NCBI GenBank assembly: GCA_002919195.1
Contig: PKEU01000051.1
Coordinates: forward strand, 1 to 36,433
DNA from: a bacterium
Lineage (GTDB): Bacteria; Bacillota; Limnochordia; DTU080; RSA5
Length of the DNA stretch: 36,433 nt
Direction of reading: 5' to 3'
Shown: positions 22,316-31,244 of the stretch, in pieces
Numbering within the stretch: the first letter of the stretch is position 1
Layout: the number at the start of each line of letters is the position of its first letter
Notes under the pieces: generated by a model
The model's input: only the letters and a program-made list of their open reading frames with translations
Told to the model about the DNA's origin: nothing
The model's database searches: none
Program-made: the position numbers and the translations under genes

Positions 22316-23722
22316 TTAGTTAGCCAGGAGCAGCGGCAGCTGCGCGAGCAAGAGCAGCAAGGCGGCGAGGAGCGATGGCACTGCCGTCACAAGGCCGGGC
22401 CAAAACCACTCCATAAACGAGATGCCTTTCCCCTCCCTGCGCTCGAGCAGCCCGACGGCGATGATGTTGGCCGTCGAACCGATGACGGTGAGGTTGCCCA
22501 AGATCGTGCCGCCAAACAGCATCGCCCACCAGAGCGGAAAGACATTGATGCCGGCATCAACCATATCGCCCACGATGGGGATAAACGAGGCGACCGCCAA
22601 GACGTTATCCATAAACGCCGAAAGCAAGCCGATTCCCCACGTGACGATCCACATCAGCGGCACGATCTCGCCGCCCGTGAAATTGATCATCCCCTTGGCG
22701 ATGTGCTCAGTGACGCCCACGTAGCGGAGCGTGCCAGCGGAAGCAAACAGCAGCATGAAAAAGGCCAACGTCCACCAGTCGACTCGTTTTTCCACCAGTT
22801 CCCGGGCGCGGTTGCGCTCGATAAAGAGCACGATGCCTGCGCCGAGCAGCGCGGTGCCCACCAGCATCACGTTGTGCTCCAAGTTAAGCCACTGCTCGAT
22901 GTTTTTGTGGCTGAGCAGCCCCACGATGGTCCCGAGAAAGATAAGGGATGGCAAAAGAAGGTTACCGCTCTTGGCCGGGCGCTCCTCGCCGTCCTCCGCC
23001 CCGGCGGCCATCTCCTCACCGGCCTGGCGGCTGCGGTCGATGGCCTCTTGGAGGCGCGCCATCGGCTTTCTAAAGAAGACAAAGGAGAGGACGACGGTCA
23101 GCGCCCATGCGACCACCGCGATCGGCGTGGCCCACCGCAAAAAGTCGGGGAACGCGAGTCCAGCCCGCAGGGCGATCAACACGCCGATCGGATTCCCGAC
23201 GACCGTGGCGCCGCTGCCGATGTTGGTCGCAAAGACGACCATGATGATATACGGAATCGGGTCGAGCTTATAGTGCCGGCAAAGGCGCAACGTGATCGCC
23301 GCCATAAACAAGATCGACGTGACCTCGTCGACCAGAGCGGCGGAGATAAACGAAAGCGCCATCAGCGAAACCATCAGCTTCTTGGCCGAACCACCGATAA
23401 AGGGGAGGATCTTTTCCAACGCCGCCTCGAAGAAGTGGTTGTTTTCGAGGTAGCCGATGATGATCATCATGCCGATGAGAAAGAGGATCACGTCAAGGCT
23501 GGCGAACTCGATGAGGTGCGCGATGTCGAGAAGCCCTGACGCGAGCAACACCGCGATGCCCGTCAGCGCAAAGGCGAGGCGGAAGGGCCAGTACAATAGA
23601 GTTCCGACGATAAAGCTCACGAAGACCGCAACGGAAAGCACCTGGCTCCCGTTAAGGCCGCTCATCGCGGCGATCAGCGAAATCGCCAAGACGAGTGCGA
23701 CGTACAGAGCAGCTTTTTTCAT
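22316..23722 (-). CDS. ArsB/NhaD ion-transporter-family membrane protein
   Basis: A 468-residue protein with about 11-13 hydrophobic segments. Family signatures are present in both repeats: SFISAALVDEVTSILFMAAITL in the first and LLSAFMDNVLAVASFIPIV in the second, with the matched GNLTVIGSTANIIAVG and NIGSGATVVGNPIGVLIAL loops. These mark the ion-transporter (ArsB/NhaD/CitM) superfamily; a Na+/H+ antiporter, dicarboxylate or arsenite exporter are all possible. A charged cytoplasmic linker (RQAGEEMAAGAEDGEERPAKSG) joins the halves. ATG 23722 follows AAAGGGATG. There is no arsenic regulator nearby, which makes NhaD-like sodium or anion transport a little more likely. It is probably a single-gene transcript. 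Confidence 0.88.
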   Translation of the reverse strand: MKKAALYVALVLAISLIAAMSGLNGSQVLSVAVFVSFIVGTLLYWPFRLAFALTGIAVLLASGLLDIAHLIEFASLDVILFLIGMMIIIGYLENNHFFEAALEKILPFIGGSAKKLMVSLMALSFISAALVDEVTSILFMAAITLRLCRHYKLDPIPYIIMVVFATNIGSGATVVGNPIGVLIALRAGLAFPDFLRWATPIAVVAWALTVVLSFVFFRKPMARLQEAIDRSRQAGEEMAAGAEDGEERPAKSGNLLLPSLIFLGTIVGLLSHKNIEQWLNLEHNVMLVGTALLGAGIVLFIERNRARELVEKRVDWWTLAFFMLLFASAGTLRYVGVTEHIAKGMINFTGGEIVPLMWIVTWGIGLLSAFMDNVLAVASFIPIVGDMVDAGINVFPLWWAMLFGGTILGNLTVIGSTANIIAVGLLERREGKGISFMEWFWPGLVTAVPSLLAALLLLLAQLPLLLAN

Positions 23723-23764
23723 GCGGATAGCACATCCCTTTCTGTTCGTGTAACACCAACTTCA

Positions 23765-23792
23765 ATTATATACCTCGACAGGCGGGATAAAA
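23765..23792 (-). promoter_or_regulatory. possible promoter of the ArsB/NhaD-type gene
   Basis: On the minus strand, a perfect TATAAT (23770-23765) lies about 43 bases before the ATG. A weak -35 (TTTTAT) sits 16 bases upstream. Confidence 0.45.
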
Positions 23793-23870
23793 GGCGTTAA
23801 CGCTCGAAGTCGAAATAGGAGCTTACTTAAATCTTTTCAATCTCCATTTGCCACCGAGAGAGGGATGACG

Positions 23871-24659
23871 ATGAACCTCTGGGAAGAGAATACGCCGGGC
23901 CTCGCGCCGGGCGATTCGCCACCCACCCTTGAGCCGTACATCATCGATGCTCCTTTGGGACGATCCACTGCCGCTGTGATCATCTGTCCCGGCGGCGGCT
24001 ACGCGAGAAGGGCCGACCACGAGGGCCGGCCCGTCGCCCAGTGGCTCAACTCCCTGGGCATCTCCGCTTTCGTCCTCCACTACCGGGTCGCGCCCTACCG
24101 CCATCCGTACCCCCTCCTCGACGCCAAGAGAGCCATCCGCCTCGTCCGCCACCGCGCAAGCCAGTGGAACATCGATCCTCACCGCATCGGCGTGCTGGGC
24201 TTTTCGGCAGGCGGACACCTCGCCGCCACGCTGGCGACCCATTTCGATGGCGGCGATCCCATGGCCGCGGATCCCATCGAACGCCAGAGCTCCCGCCCCG
24301 ACCTTGCCATCCTCTGCTACCCCGTCATCACCTTGCGAGGTCCCTTCGCCCACCAGGGGTCGGCGCGCAATCTCCTCGGCGAAGCCCCTGATCCCTCGCT
24401 TCTTGCCGCCCTGTCGTGCGACACCCAGGTGAGCCCCGAAACACCGCCGGCCTTTCTCTGGCACACTGCCGACGACGCGACCGTGCCGGTGGAAAACAGC
24501 CTCGCCTTTGCAGGAGCCCTCAGCCGGCACGGCGTGCCTTTCGCCTTGCACGTCTTTCCCCACGGCCGCCACGGGCTGGGCTTGGCCCATGAGGAGCCCG
24601 ATGTCGCCCAGTGGACCGCGCTCTTGGCCACGTGGTTGCGCAGCAGGGGATTTTGCTAG
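23871..24659 (+). CDS. alpha/beta hydrolase, carbohydrate-esterase-like (BD-FAE type)
   Basis: I choose ATG 23871, 6 bases after GAGAGAGGG; the track's ATG at 23865 lies too close to that site. The 262-residue enzyme has the oxyanion segment IICPGGGYARRADHEG near residue 38, characteristic of acetyl-xylan-esterase/feruloyl-esterase-like hydrolases. The nucleophile Ser lies in VLGFSAGGHLA, an acid in HTADDATVP, and the His in HGRHGLGLA. The catalytic triad is complete. No signal peptide, so it is cytoplasmic and would act on imported acetylated oligosaccharides or similar small esters. No sugar genes adjoin it. It is divergent from the transporter gene and 130 bases before the M48 gene. Confidence 0.88.
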   Translation: MNLWEENTPGLAPGDSPPTLEPYIIDAPLGRSTAAVIICPGGGYARRADHEGRPVAQWLNSLGISAFVLHYRVAPYRHPYPLLDAKRAIRLVRHRASQWNIDPHRIGVLGFSAGGHLAATLATHFDGGDPMAADPIERQSSRPDLAILCYPVITLRGPFAHQGSARNLLGEAPDPSLLAALSCDTQVSPETPPAFLWHTADDATVPVENSLAFAGALSRHGVPFALHVFPHGRHGLGLAHEEPDVAQWTALLATWLRSRGFC

Positions 24660-24788
24660 ACCGGCTGCCAACCGGCTCCACACAACTTGCGGCAAACCAG
24701 GGAACTTCTGGGACGCCGCCGAAAATGGTTTGATAGGCACGACAAGCCCTCGGCGGCACCAGGTCCTTGCGGACGAGGAGGGATCCCC

Positions 24789-25601
24789 GTGTTCCCCGGG
24801 TTGGTTCACGGAGGGACGCGTGCGCTCGCCGCGGCAAAGCGGGCTGAAAAGGGCGTCTCGCTCGCTCTTGCGGTCGTCATCGTCGGGTGGCTCTTTGCGC
24901 TCACGCCGGCATCGGCCCAAAGTTTTCTCGATCAGCTCCTCGTGGGTTTGGAAGTGTCGATCGGCGAGTCAGTCGCGGCGGACGTGATCGCCGAGTACGG
25001 CCCGCCCATTCGCCTCGAACCCCAACGACAGCGGCAAATTGACACTGCTTTTCAGCGCATCGTCGCCCAGGCGAGCCGCAAAGAGATCGAGTACAACCTC
25101 AAGATCCTCCAAAGCGACGTCGTTAACGCCTTTGCGGCGCCGGGCGGGCATATTTTCATCACCACGGGGCTTCTCAAATACATCGACGACGACATCGACG
25201 CCCTCGCCAACGTCTTGGGGCATGAGGTCGCCCACGTGGAGCTGAAGCACGGGATGAACGCCCTCGTCCGCCAACTGGGCATGGGCCTCGTCTTGCAGCT
25301 GCTCTTTGGCGGCTCCGACGCCGTCTTTCGCCGGGTCGTCGCCGTGGCCGCGGAGCTGACGCGCCGGGGCTGGAGCCGCGAGCAGGAGTACGAGTCAGAC
25401 GACCTGGGGCAGCGGCTGGCTGCCGCGGCCGGCTATGACCCCTATGGGATGGTGCGCTTTTTTGAGGTCCTCCGCGAGCTCGAGGGGCAAGAAGTGCCTT
25501 TCCTCGAGTTTTTGAGCACGCATCCGCTCACTTCGGAGCGCGCCGAGCGGGCCCGGGCGCGCGCTCGCTCGCTCGCCCCGGCCCGGGCGGCCGGCCAGTA
25601 A
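24789..25601 (+). CDS. secreted M48-family zinc metalloprotease
   Basis: The start is GTG 24789, seven bases after GAGGAGGG; the track's ATG at 24687 has no ribosome site and would put 34 residues before the signal. The 270-residue protein has a signal peptide (KGVSLALAVVIVGWLFALTPASA, cleaved before QSFLDQ). Zinc ligands are His145 and His149 in HEVAH and a Glu near 200 in SREQEYESDDLG, the M48 layout. IFITTGLLKYIDDD and STHPLTSERAERA are also typical. This is a BepA/YggG-like protease acting outside the membrane on misfolded or cell-surface proteins. No TPR domain follows, so it is a short form. Confidence 0.92.
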   Translation: MFPGLVHGGTRALAAAKRAEKGVSLALAVVIVGWLFALTPASAQSFLDQLLVGLEVSIGESVAADVIAEYGPPIRLEPQRQRQIDTAFQRIVAQASRKEIEYNLKILQSDVVNAFAAPGGHIFITTGLLKYIDDDIDALANVLGHEVAHVELKHGMNALVRQLGMGLVLQLLFGGSDAVFRRVVAVAAELTRRGWSREQEYESDDLGQRLAAAAGYDPYGMVRFFEVLRELEGQEVPFLEFLSTHPLTSERAERARARARSLAPARAAGQ

Positions 25602-25662
25602 ACCTTCCTTCGCCCCCGGCCGCGGCGAGCGCCCTCTCGTCAAAAAGCGCCCGTCGCGCCCG

Positions 25663-27561
25663 TCACCCGACGCGCTCGACCCGCGAGCCCAAAAACTGGC
25701 TGTTGTAAAGCTCGGCGTAAAAGCCGCCGGCGGCCAAGAGCTCGTCGTGCCGCCCCTGCTCCACGATACGCCCTTCGTTCATCACCAAGATGCGGTCGGC
25801 CTCCCGGATGGTCGACAGCCGGTGGGCGATCACAAAGCTGGTCCGTCCCTTCATCAGCTTTTCCATCGCCCGTTGCAGCTGGAGCTCGGTCCGGGTGTCG
25901 ACGCTGCTGGTGGCCTCGTCGAGGATGAGCATCGGCGGGTCGGCCAAAAAGGCCCGGGCGATGGTGAGAAGCTGCTTCTGCCCTTGCGAAAGGTTGGACG
26001 CCTCTTCGTTGAGGACGGTATCGTACCCGTCGGGCAATGTGCGGATAAAGTGATCGGCGTAGGCCGCTTTGGCCGCCGCGACGATCTCTTCCTCCGTGGC
26101 GCCGGGACGGGAGTAGGCGATGTTGTCGCGGATGGTCCCGTTGAAAAGCCACGTGTCCTGGAGCACCATCCCAAATTTGGAGCGCAGCTCCTGCCGGCTC
26201 ATCTCCCGGATGTCGACGCCGTCGATGAGAATGCGCCCTTTATCGATCTCGTAAAACCGCATCAACAGGTTGACCAGCGTCGTCTTGCCCGCGCCTGTGG
26301 GCCCGACGATGGCCACCACTTGGCCCGGTTCCACCGTGAGGTTGAGCCCCTCGTACAAGGGCTCATCGGGCGAGTAGCCAAAGTGGACATCCTCAAAGAC
26401 GACACGCCCCTTGGTCGGCACCGACCGGCTCCTTGGCGGATCGGGCGTCATCTCCTCTTCAGCCAAGAGCTCAAAGACCCGCTCGGCCGAGGCAATTGTC
26501 GACTGGATCACGTTGGCGACCGTAGCCAGCTGGGCGATGGGGTGGTTGAAGTGCCGGGCATATTGGATAAAGGCTTGCACGTCGCCGATGGGAATCACCC
26601 CTCGGGCGACCATAATGCCCCCAGCGACGCTCACCATCAAGTAGCCAAAGTTGCTGATGAAGCCCAGCATCGGCATGATGAGGCCCGAGATGAACTGCGC
26701 GCGCCAACCGGCCTGGTACAGTTCGTTGTTGATGGCGACAAACCGCTCAACCGACTCCTTTTCCCGCCCAAAGGCTTTGACGACCGCGTGGCCGGTAAAC
26801 ATCTCTTCCACGTGCCCGTTGAGCTCTCCCAGCGCTCTTTGGTGCGCCTTAAAATAGCGCTGCGACCTCTTGGCCACGACGGTGGTGACCAAGCCGGAAG
26901 CGGGCAAGGTGAGCATGACGATCAACGTCAGCCAGAGGTTCATGCTGAGCATCATCGCCAGCACCCCGGCAAAGGTGACGACGGACGTAATCGCCTGCGT
27001 CAGCGTTTGCTGCAGCGTGCCGGCAATGTTGTCGACGTCGTTGGTGACGCGGCTCAAAATTTCACCGTGGGGGTGGGCGTCGAAAAACTTGAGCGGCAAG
27101 CGGGAGAGCTTTTGGTTCACCTGCCGCCTCAGGTCGTAAGAGATCCTCTGAGCGACGCCGGCCATGATGTATTGCACGGAAAAGCCAAATGCCGAACTCA
27201 TGACGTAGAGCGCTGCGAGGATCGCGACCGTCCGCCTGATGGCGGCAAAATCGACGCCGCCCCCCGGCACGCCCTGCACCCGCTCCATGAAGCCTTCAAA
27301 GATGATCGTCGTCGCATGGCCCATCACGCGGGGGCTCACGATGCCAAAGACCGTGCTGGCGCATGCGAGCAGCGAGACCAAGGCCAAAGCCCCCATGTGC
27401 GGCCGGAGGTACCGCAAGAGCTGTTTAAACGTCCCCTTGAAATCCTTGGCCCGCTCGACGGGCATCGTCATGCCGTGGGGCCCGCCCCGGGGAGGACCGA
27501 AATGCGGCCCGCTGCGGCGCGCCTCTCGGTTTTGGGGCTGGTGGTTTCTCTCCTCGCTCAT
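25663..27561 (-). CDS. ABC exporter half-transporter, BmrD/LmrD-like (catalytic ATP site)
   Basis: A 632-residue protein with a six-helix membrane domain (about 35-340) fused to an ATPase domain. Walker A is GPTGAGKTT, Walker B with the catalytic glutamate is LILDEATSSVD, the H-loop is FVIAHRLSTI, and the signature is the variant NLSQGQKQ. The N-terminal 30 residues are His/Arg/Gly-rich. This is the partner with the full Glu and His of the consensus site that is completed by the canonical signature of the adjoining gene. It starts within the stop of that gene (ATGA), so the two are coupled. Together they should export drugs or lipids, as in BmrCD/LmrCD. Control by the upstream MarR is likely. 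Confidence 0.94.
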   Translation of the reverse strand: MSEERNHQPQNREARRSGPHFGPPRGGPHGMTMPVERAKDFKGTFKQLLRYLRPHMGALALVSLLACASTVFGIVSPRVMGHATTIIFEGFMERVQGVPGGGVDFAAIRRTVAILAALYVMSSAFGFSVQYIMAGVAQRISYDLRRQVNQKLSRLPLKFFDAHPHGEILSRVTNDVDNIAGTLQQTLTQAITSVVTFAGVLAMMLSMNLWLTLIVMLTLPASGLVTTVVAKRSQRYFKAHQRALGELNGHVEEMFTGHAVVKAFGREKESVERFVAINNELYQAGWRAQFISGLIMPMLGFISNFGYLMVSVAGGIMVARGVIPIGDVQAFIQYARHFNHPIAQLATVANVIQSTIASAERVFELLAEEEMTPDPPRSRSVPTKGRVVFEDVHFGYSPDEPLYEGLNLTVEPGQVVAIVGPTGAGKTTLVNLLMRFYEIDKGRILIDGVDIREMSRQELRSKFGMVLQDTWLFNGTIRDNIAYSRPGATEEEIVAAAKAAYADHFIRTLPDGYDTVLNEEASNLSQGQKQLLTIARAFLADPPMLILDEATSSVDTRTELQLQRAMEKLMKGRTSFVIAHRLSTIREADRILVMNEGRIVEQGRHDELLAAGGFYAELYNSQFLGSRVERVG

Positions 27562-29285
27562 GCGATCACCTCCTCAGCCAGCTGCGAGGCGACGATCTCG
27601 CGGTAGATCTGGCAGCTTGCCAAAAGCTCCCGATGGGTGCCGATCCCCACCACTTTCCCTTGGTCCAAAACGATGATCTGGTCCGCATCCATGATGGTGC
27701 TCACTCTCTGGGCCACGATGATCACCGTGGCGTCTTTCGTCTCGCGTTGCAGCGCCATCCGCACTTTGGCGTCGGTCTTAAAGTCCAGCGCCGAGAAATT
27801 GTCGTCGAAGATGTAGATCTTGGGCCGGCGGACCAGCGCCCGGGCGATGGTCAGCCGCTGCCTTTGCCCGCCAGAGAAGTTGGTACCCCCTTGAGCGATC
27901 AAGGCGTCGTACCCTTCGTCCAACCGCTCGATAAACTCCGCCGCTTGCGCCGACTCCGCGGCGTGGCGCACTTCCCCGTCGGTGGCGTCGGGCTTCCCGT
28001 AGCGCAAGTTCTCCGCGATGGTGCCGGTAAACAGCATCGCCCGCTGGGGAACGTACGCGAACCGCTGGCGCAGTTCTTTTTGCGACATCTGCCGGATGTC
28101 GACGCCGTCGACACGGATGCTGCCTTGGGTCACGTCGTAAAACCGAAGCAGGAGGGCGGCCAGCGTCGTTTTGCCGGAGCCAATGCCGCCGATGATCGCC
28201 GTCACCTCGCCGGGCCTGGCACTAAACGATACGTTTTGGAGCGCCGGCACCTCCGCGCCCGGGTAGTAAAAAGTGACGTCGTCAAACTCGACGATCCCAT
28301 TTTCCTCCGCTGGCGTGACCGGCTCGTCGGGGTCGGTGATCTCGGGTTGCAGGGCCAGCACCTCCCCGATCCGCGATGCCGAGACCGCGGCGCGAGGCAC
28401 CATGACCAGGATCATCGAGACCATCATCAAGGAAAACATGATCTGCATCGCGTACTGGATAAACGCCATCATCCGGCCCACTTGCAGCTCGCCCTGGTCG
28501 ATGCGCACGCCCCCAAACCACAGGATGGCGATGATGGTGAAGTTGAAGATCAGCGATGTCGAAGGTTCCATCGCGGCCATCAGCCGGCTCACCTTGATCG
28601 ACGTCCCCGTGAGCTCCCGGTTGGCGTCGTCAAACCGCTTCTCTTCGTAGTCCGTACGGTTGAACGCCCGGATCACCCGCACGCCGGACAGCGCTTCCCG
28701 GGTGACCAGGTTGAGCCGGTCGATCTTCTCCTGCACCGCTTTGAACAAGGGCATCCCCTTGGACGAGATCGCGTAAATGACCGCAGCGAGGAGCGGGATG
28801 CAGGCAAACAAGATCAGCGAAAGCCTCACGTCCTGCATCAACGCCATGATCATCCCGCCGATGGCCATCAGCGGCGCCCGGATCATCATGCGCAACGACA
28901 TGAAAGCCAACTGCTGCACCTGGCTGACGTCGTTGGTCGTCCGGGTGATCAGCGTCGCGGTGCCCACTTTGTCAAACTCTTGCAGCGAAAAACTGGAGAT
29001 GTGGGCAAAAAGGCGGTTGCGAAGATCCCGCGCGAAGCCGACGGCCACCAGCGACGCGAGCCTCGCGCCAAAGAAGGCCGCGATCATGCCGCTGGCCGCG
29101 ACGATCACCATGACGCCGCCCACCTTCAAGATGTGGCCGGTGTCGCCTTGGACCACACCGATGTCGACGATGCTCGCCATCAAAGTGGGCAGGGAGATTT
29201 CGGCGAGCGCTTGGACAAAGACCAAGACGGCGGCGGCGACCGCCATCCACCGGTAGGGCTTTAGGATCGGTAAGAGCTGTTTCAT
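27558..29285 (-). CDS. ABC exporter half-transporter, BmrC/LmrC-like (degenerate ATP site)
   Basis: A 575-residue half-transporter with six membrane helices (about 15-310) and an ATPase domain. Walker A is GGIGSGKTT and the signature is the canonical FSGGQRQR. Its Walker B ends IYIFDDNFSALD, so Asp replaces the catalytic Glu, and its H-loop is VAQRVSTI, so Gln replaces His. These are the defined substitutions of the degenerate half in heterodimeric exporters (BmrC, LmrC, TM287). The partner is the adjoining gene with the LSQGQ signature and an intact Glu. ATG overlaps the MarR stop (ATGA), and its own stop overlaps the partner ATG. Confidence 0.95.
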   Translation of the reverse strand: MKQLLPILKPYRWMAVAAAVLVFVQALAEISLPTLMASIVDIGVVQGDTGHILKVGGVMVIVAASGMIAAFFGARLASLVAVGFARDLRNRLFAHISSFSLQEFDKVGTATLITRTTNDVSQVQQLAFMSLRMMIRAPLMAIGGMIMALMQDVRLSLILFACIPLLAAVIYAISSKGMPLFKAVQEKIDRLNLVTREALSGVRVIRAFNRTDYEEKRFDDANRELTGTSIKVSRLMAAMEPSTSLIFNFTIIAILWFGGVRIDQGELQVGRMMAFIQYAMQIMFSLMMVSMILVMVPRAAVSASRIGEVLALQPEITDPDEPVTPAEENGIVEFDDVTFYYPGAEVPALQNVSFSARPGEVTAIIGGIGSGKTTLAALLLRFYDVTQGSIRVDGVDIRQMSQKELRQRFAYVPQRAMLFTGTIAENLRYGKPDATDGEVRHAAESAQAAEFIERLDEGYDALIAQGGTNFSGGQRQRLTIARALVRRPKIYIFDDNFSALDFKTDAKVRMALQRETKDATVIIVAQRVSTIMDADQIIVLDQGKVVGIGTHRELLASCQIYREIVASQLAEEVIA

Positions 29286-29749
29286 GGGCTCGACACCCCT
29301 GTTGTCTCGCGCTCCATCCGGGCATTGGCCCGTTCCAGCGCGGTGAGCAAAGCTTTGAGAAACCGGGCCACTTCGTCGGTATCGCCCTCAAACTCCTCGA
29401 GGACGATCGCCCACACGCCTTGGGCCCGGTCGCCCATGCGCGCAAACATCCGCATCGCCGCTTCGGTCGCGTGAAGCCGGAGCACCCTTTGGTCGCTGGG
29501 GTCCGCCCGCTTTTCCACGTACCCCTCTTGGACCAGCTGTTCGATGGTCGTCGACGTGTGGCTCTTGGCGGCGCCGACCCGCCTGGCCAGCTCGCTCAAA
29601 GTGATTCCCGGCTCCTCCTTGATATGGCGAAGCAGCATAAAGGAGAAAGGGGGCATCTCAAATTCCCTCCCGGCCCGGTGCAAAAGCCCCCGCATCTCCC
29701 GGTTGACGTGCCGCCACAGAAGGCTGATTTCCAAAGGCGTGCTCGGCAT
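29282..29749 (-). CDS. MarR-family transcriptional regulator
   Basis: I place the start at ATG 29749, giving 155 residues; the track's extension to 30052 runs through the promoter and operator. The winged HTH is clear: FSFMLLRHIKEEPGITLSELARRVGAAKSHTSTTIEQLVQEGYVEKRADPSDQRVLRL. Dimerisation helices are at each end (ISLLWRHVNREMRGLL and EVARFLKALLTALERANARME). It is the first gene of the ABC exporter operon, coupled through ATGA, and a perfect inverted repeat lies just downstream of its promoter, so it should repress itself and the exporter until a ligand binds. It is probably not the regulator of the divergent MFS gene alone, but control of both is possible. Confidence 0.93.
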   Translation of the reverse strand: MPSTPLEISLLWRHVNREMRGLLHRAGREFEMPPFSFMLLRHIKEEPGITLSELARRVGAAKSHTSTTIEQLVQEGYVEKRADPSDQRVLRLHATEAAMRMFARMGDRAQGVWAIVLEEFEGDTDEVARFLKALLTALERANARMERETTGVSSP

Positions 29750-29765
29750 CTTGATCACCCGCCTA

Positions 29766-29785
29766 AACGTTCGCCAGAGAACGTT
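29766..29785. promoter_or_regulatory. MarR-type operator
   Basis: AACGTTC-gccaga-GAACGTT is a perfect inverted repeat with 7-base arms. It lies 13 bases downstream of the -10 of the leftward promoter and 17 before the marR ATG. Confidence 0.75.
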
Positions 29786-29798
29786 CGGTGCAGAACCA

Positions 29799-29827
29799 AT
29801 CCTACGCCTCCCCCGCCGTCTTGTCAA
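29799..29827 (-). promoter_or_regulatory. promoter of the marR/ABC exporter operon
   Basis: On the minus strand, TTGACA (29827-29822) and TAGGAT (29804-29799) are spaced by 17 bases. Confidence 0.72.
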
Positions 29828-29842
29828 GAGGCTGAGGAACGA

Positions 29843-29870
29843 TTGCGGACAGGGTTTCGCGGCATATTCT
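29843..29870 (+). promoter_or_regulatory. possible promoter of the MFS gene
   Basis: TTGCGG and TATTCT lie 16 bases apart, 51 bases before the GTG. A moderate match; divergent from the marR promoter, with back-to-back -35 regions about 16 bases apart. Confidence 0.4.
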
Positions 29871-29921
29871 CGAAATGGAACTTGCGCATTGATGTCAGTA
29901 TTTTCCCAAGGAGGAACCGTA

Positions 29922-31214
29922 GTGACATCCCCCGCTCCCCCATCCGTCGACGCGACCGCCTTGGCCCTCCGCCGCCGCAACGTCGCGCTGCTCTTGGCCG
30001 CAGTCGCTTTGGTCGGAGTGCACATCGGCATCTTTGAATCGACCTTTAACAACTACCTGGATGCCGTGCACCGCCTCGATGCCAGCTCTCGCGGCGTCCT
30101 GGAGTTCCCTCGCGAGCTGCCGGGTTTCCTCGTGGCGCTCCTTAGCGGGCTGCTCTTTCTCTTGCCGGACTCGAGGGCCGCCGCCGTCGCGATGGGCGCG
30201 TTGGCTTTAGGCCTGCTGGGCCTCGGCTATTTTTCGGACACCTTTGGCGTCATGGTCGCCTGGTTGATGTTGTGGAGCGCGGGGCACCACCTTTTCATGC
30301 CGCTGGAGCAGTCCCTCGCGGTCTCCTTGGCCGACGCTGGGCAAATGGGGCGCCGCCTGGGTCAAGTAGCCACCGCCTCGACCATCGCGACCATCGCCGG
30401 CGCGGCCATCGTTTGGGTCGGCGTCGACTACTTAAACCTCAGCTTTACGTCCCTCTTTACCATCGCCGCTGTGGCCGTCGCGGGAGCGGGCGCGGTGCTG
30501 TGGCGGATGCAGGTGGCAGAGAGCGGCGAGCCGGCCCCCCGTTCCTTTAAGAGCCGCTTTTTCTTCCGCAAGGAGTACGGGGTTTTCTACGCCATGTGCG
30601 TCCTTTTTGGAGCGCGCAAGCAAGTGTTTATCACCTTCGCGCCCTGGGTGTTGGTCCAGGTCTTTGGTGAACCCGCGTCGACCATCGCGAAGCTCTGGGT
30701 CGCTTCGTCCCTCTTGGGAATCGTCTTTAAACCGCTGCTCGGCCGCCTCATCGACCGCTGGGGCGAAAGGCCCATTCTCGTCGCCGACGCGGCGGTCTTG
30801 ACGCTCGTCTGCCTCGGGTACGGTTTTGGCCCGTCTTTGCCTATTGGGGTCTGGGGTGTGCGGCTCGCATATGCCTGCTTTGTGCTGGACCAGATGCTCT
30901 TTGCGGTCGGGATGGCCCGGACGTCCTACCTCAAACGGATCGCGGTCGACCCCAACGACCTGACGCCGACGCTGAGCTTGGGAGTGAGCATCGACCACGC
31001 CGTCTCGATGAGCTTACCGGCCTTAGGGGGCCTCCTTTGGATGCGCTACGGCTACCCGTATGTGTTTTTGGTCGCGGCGGCCATCAGCGTCGTCAACATC
31101 TTTGTCTGCAACCTGGCTCGAGCGCCTAAGGAGGAAGCGCCGCCGGCGCCGCCGGCAGAGCGGCGCACCCAGCCTGCGCCCGTTTTGAGCCACAACCCAG
31201 CGGCGTCGCAATAA
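29922..31214 (+). CDS. MFS transporter
   Basis: The start is GTG 29922, six bases after AAGGAGGA; the track's start at 29544 lies inside the opposite marR gene. The 430-residue protein has about 11-12 hydrophobic segments, beginning NVALLLAAVALVGVHIGIFES and ending FLVAAAISVVNIFVCNLA. Loop features fit the MFS fold: PDSRAAA between helices 2 and 3, and LGRLIDRWGERPILVADA between 8 and 9. The central linker (RMQVAESGEPAPRSFKSRFFFRKEYG) separates two six-helix halves. Segment EFPRELPGFLVALLSG suggests an unusual first loop. The substrate is unknown. The C-terminal tail is Pro/Ala-rich (EEAPPAPPAERRTQPAPV). It is divergent from the marR operon. Confidence 0.9.
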   Translation: MTSPAPPSVDATALALRRRNVALLLAAVALVGVHIGIFESTFNNYLDAVHRLDASSRGVLEFPRELPGFLVALLSGLLFLLPDSRAAAVAMGALALGLLGLGYFSDTFGVMVAWLMLWSAGHHLFMPLEQSLAVSLADAGQMGRRLGQVATASTIATIAGAAIVWVGVDYLNLSFTSLFTIAAVAVAGAGAVLWRMQVAESGEPAPRSFKSRFFFRKEYGVFYAMCVLFGARKQVFITFAPWVLVQVFGEPASTIAKLWVASSLLGIVFKPLLGRLIDRWGERPILVADAAVLTLVCLGYGFGPSLPIGVWGVRLAYACFVLDQMLFAVGMARTSYLKRIAVDPNDLTPTLSLGVSIDHAVSMSLPALGGLLWMRYGYPYVFLVAAAISVVNIFVCNLARAPKEEAPPAPPAERRTQPAPVLSHNPAASQ

Positions 31215-31244
31215 TCCCAGGTCGCGGCGGACACGGCGTCCGGC

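Noticed and set aside
25747-27606. 619-codon plus-strand ORF opposite the BmrD-like gene
   Set aside because: Its product is His/Asp/Arg-rich with no domain, the typical antisense reading of a high-G+C gene; the minus strand carries intact ABC motifs.
27633-29264. 543-codon plus-strand ORF opposite the BmrC-like gene
   Set aside because: Same reason: low-complexity antisense product, and the minus strand encodes a complete half-transporter.
29544-29921. N-terminal extension of the MFS ORF
   Set aside because: Runs inside the opposite marR gene and its promoter; the SD-supported GTG is at 29922.
29750-30052. N-terminal extension of the MarR ORF
   Set aside because: It would cover the promoter, the operator and the MFS start; the product there is not MarR-like.
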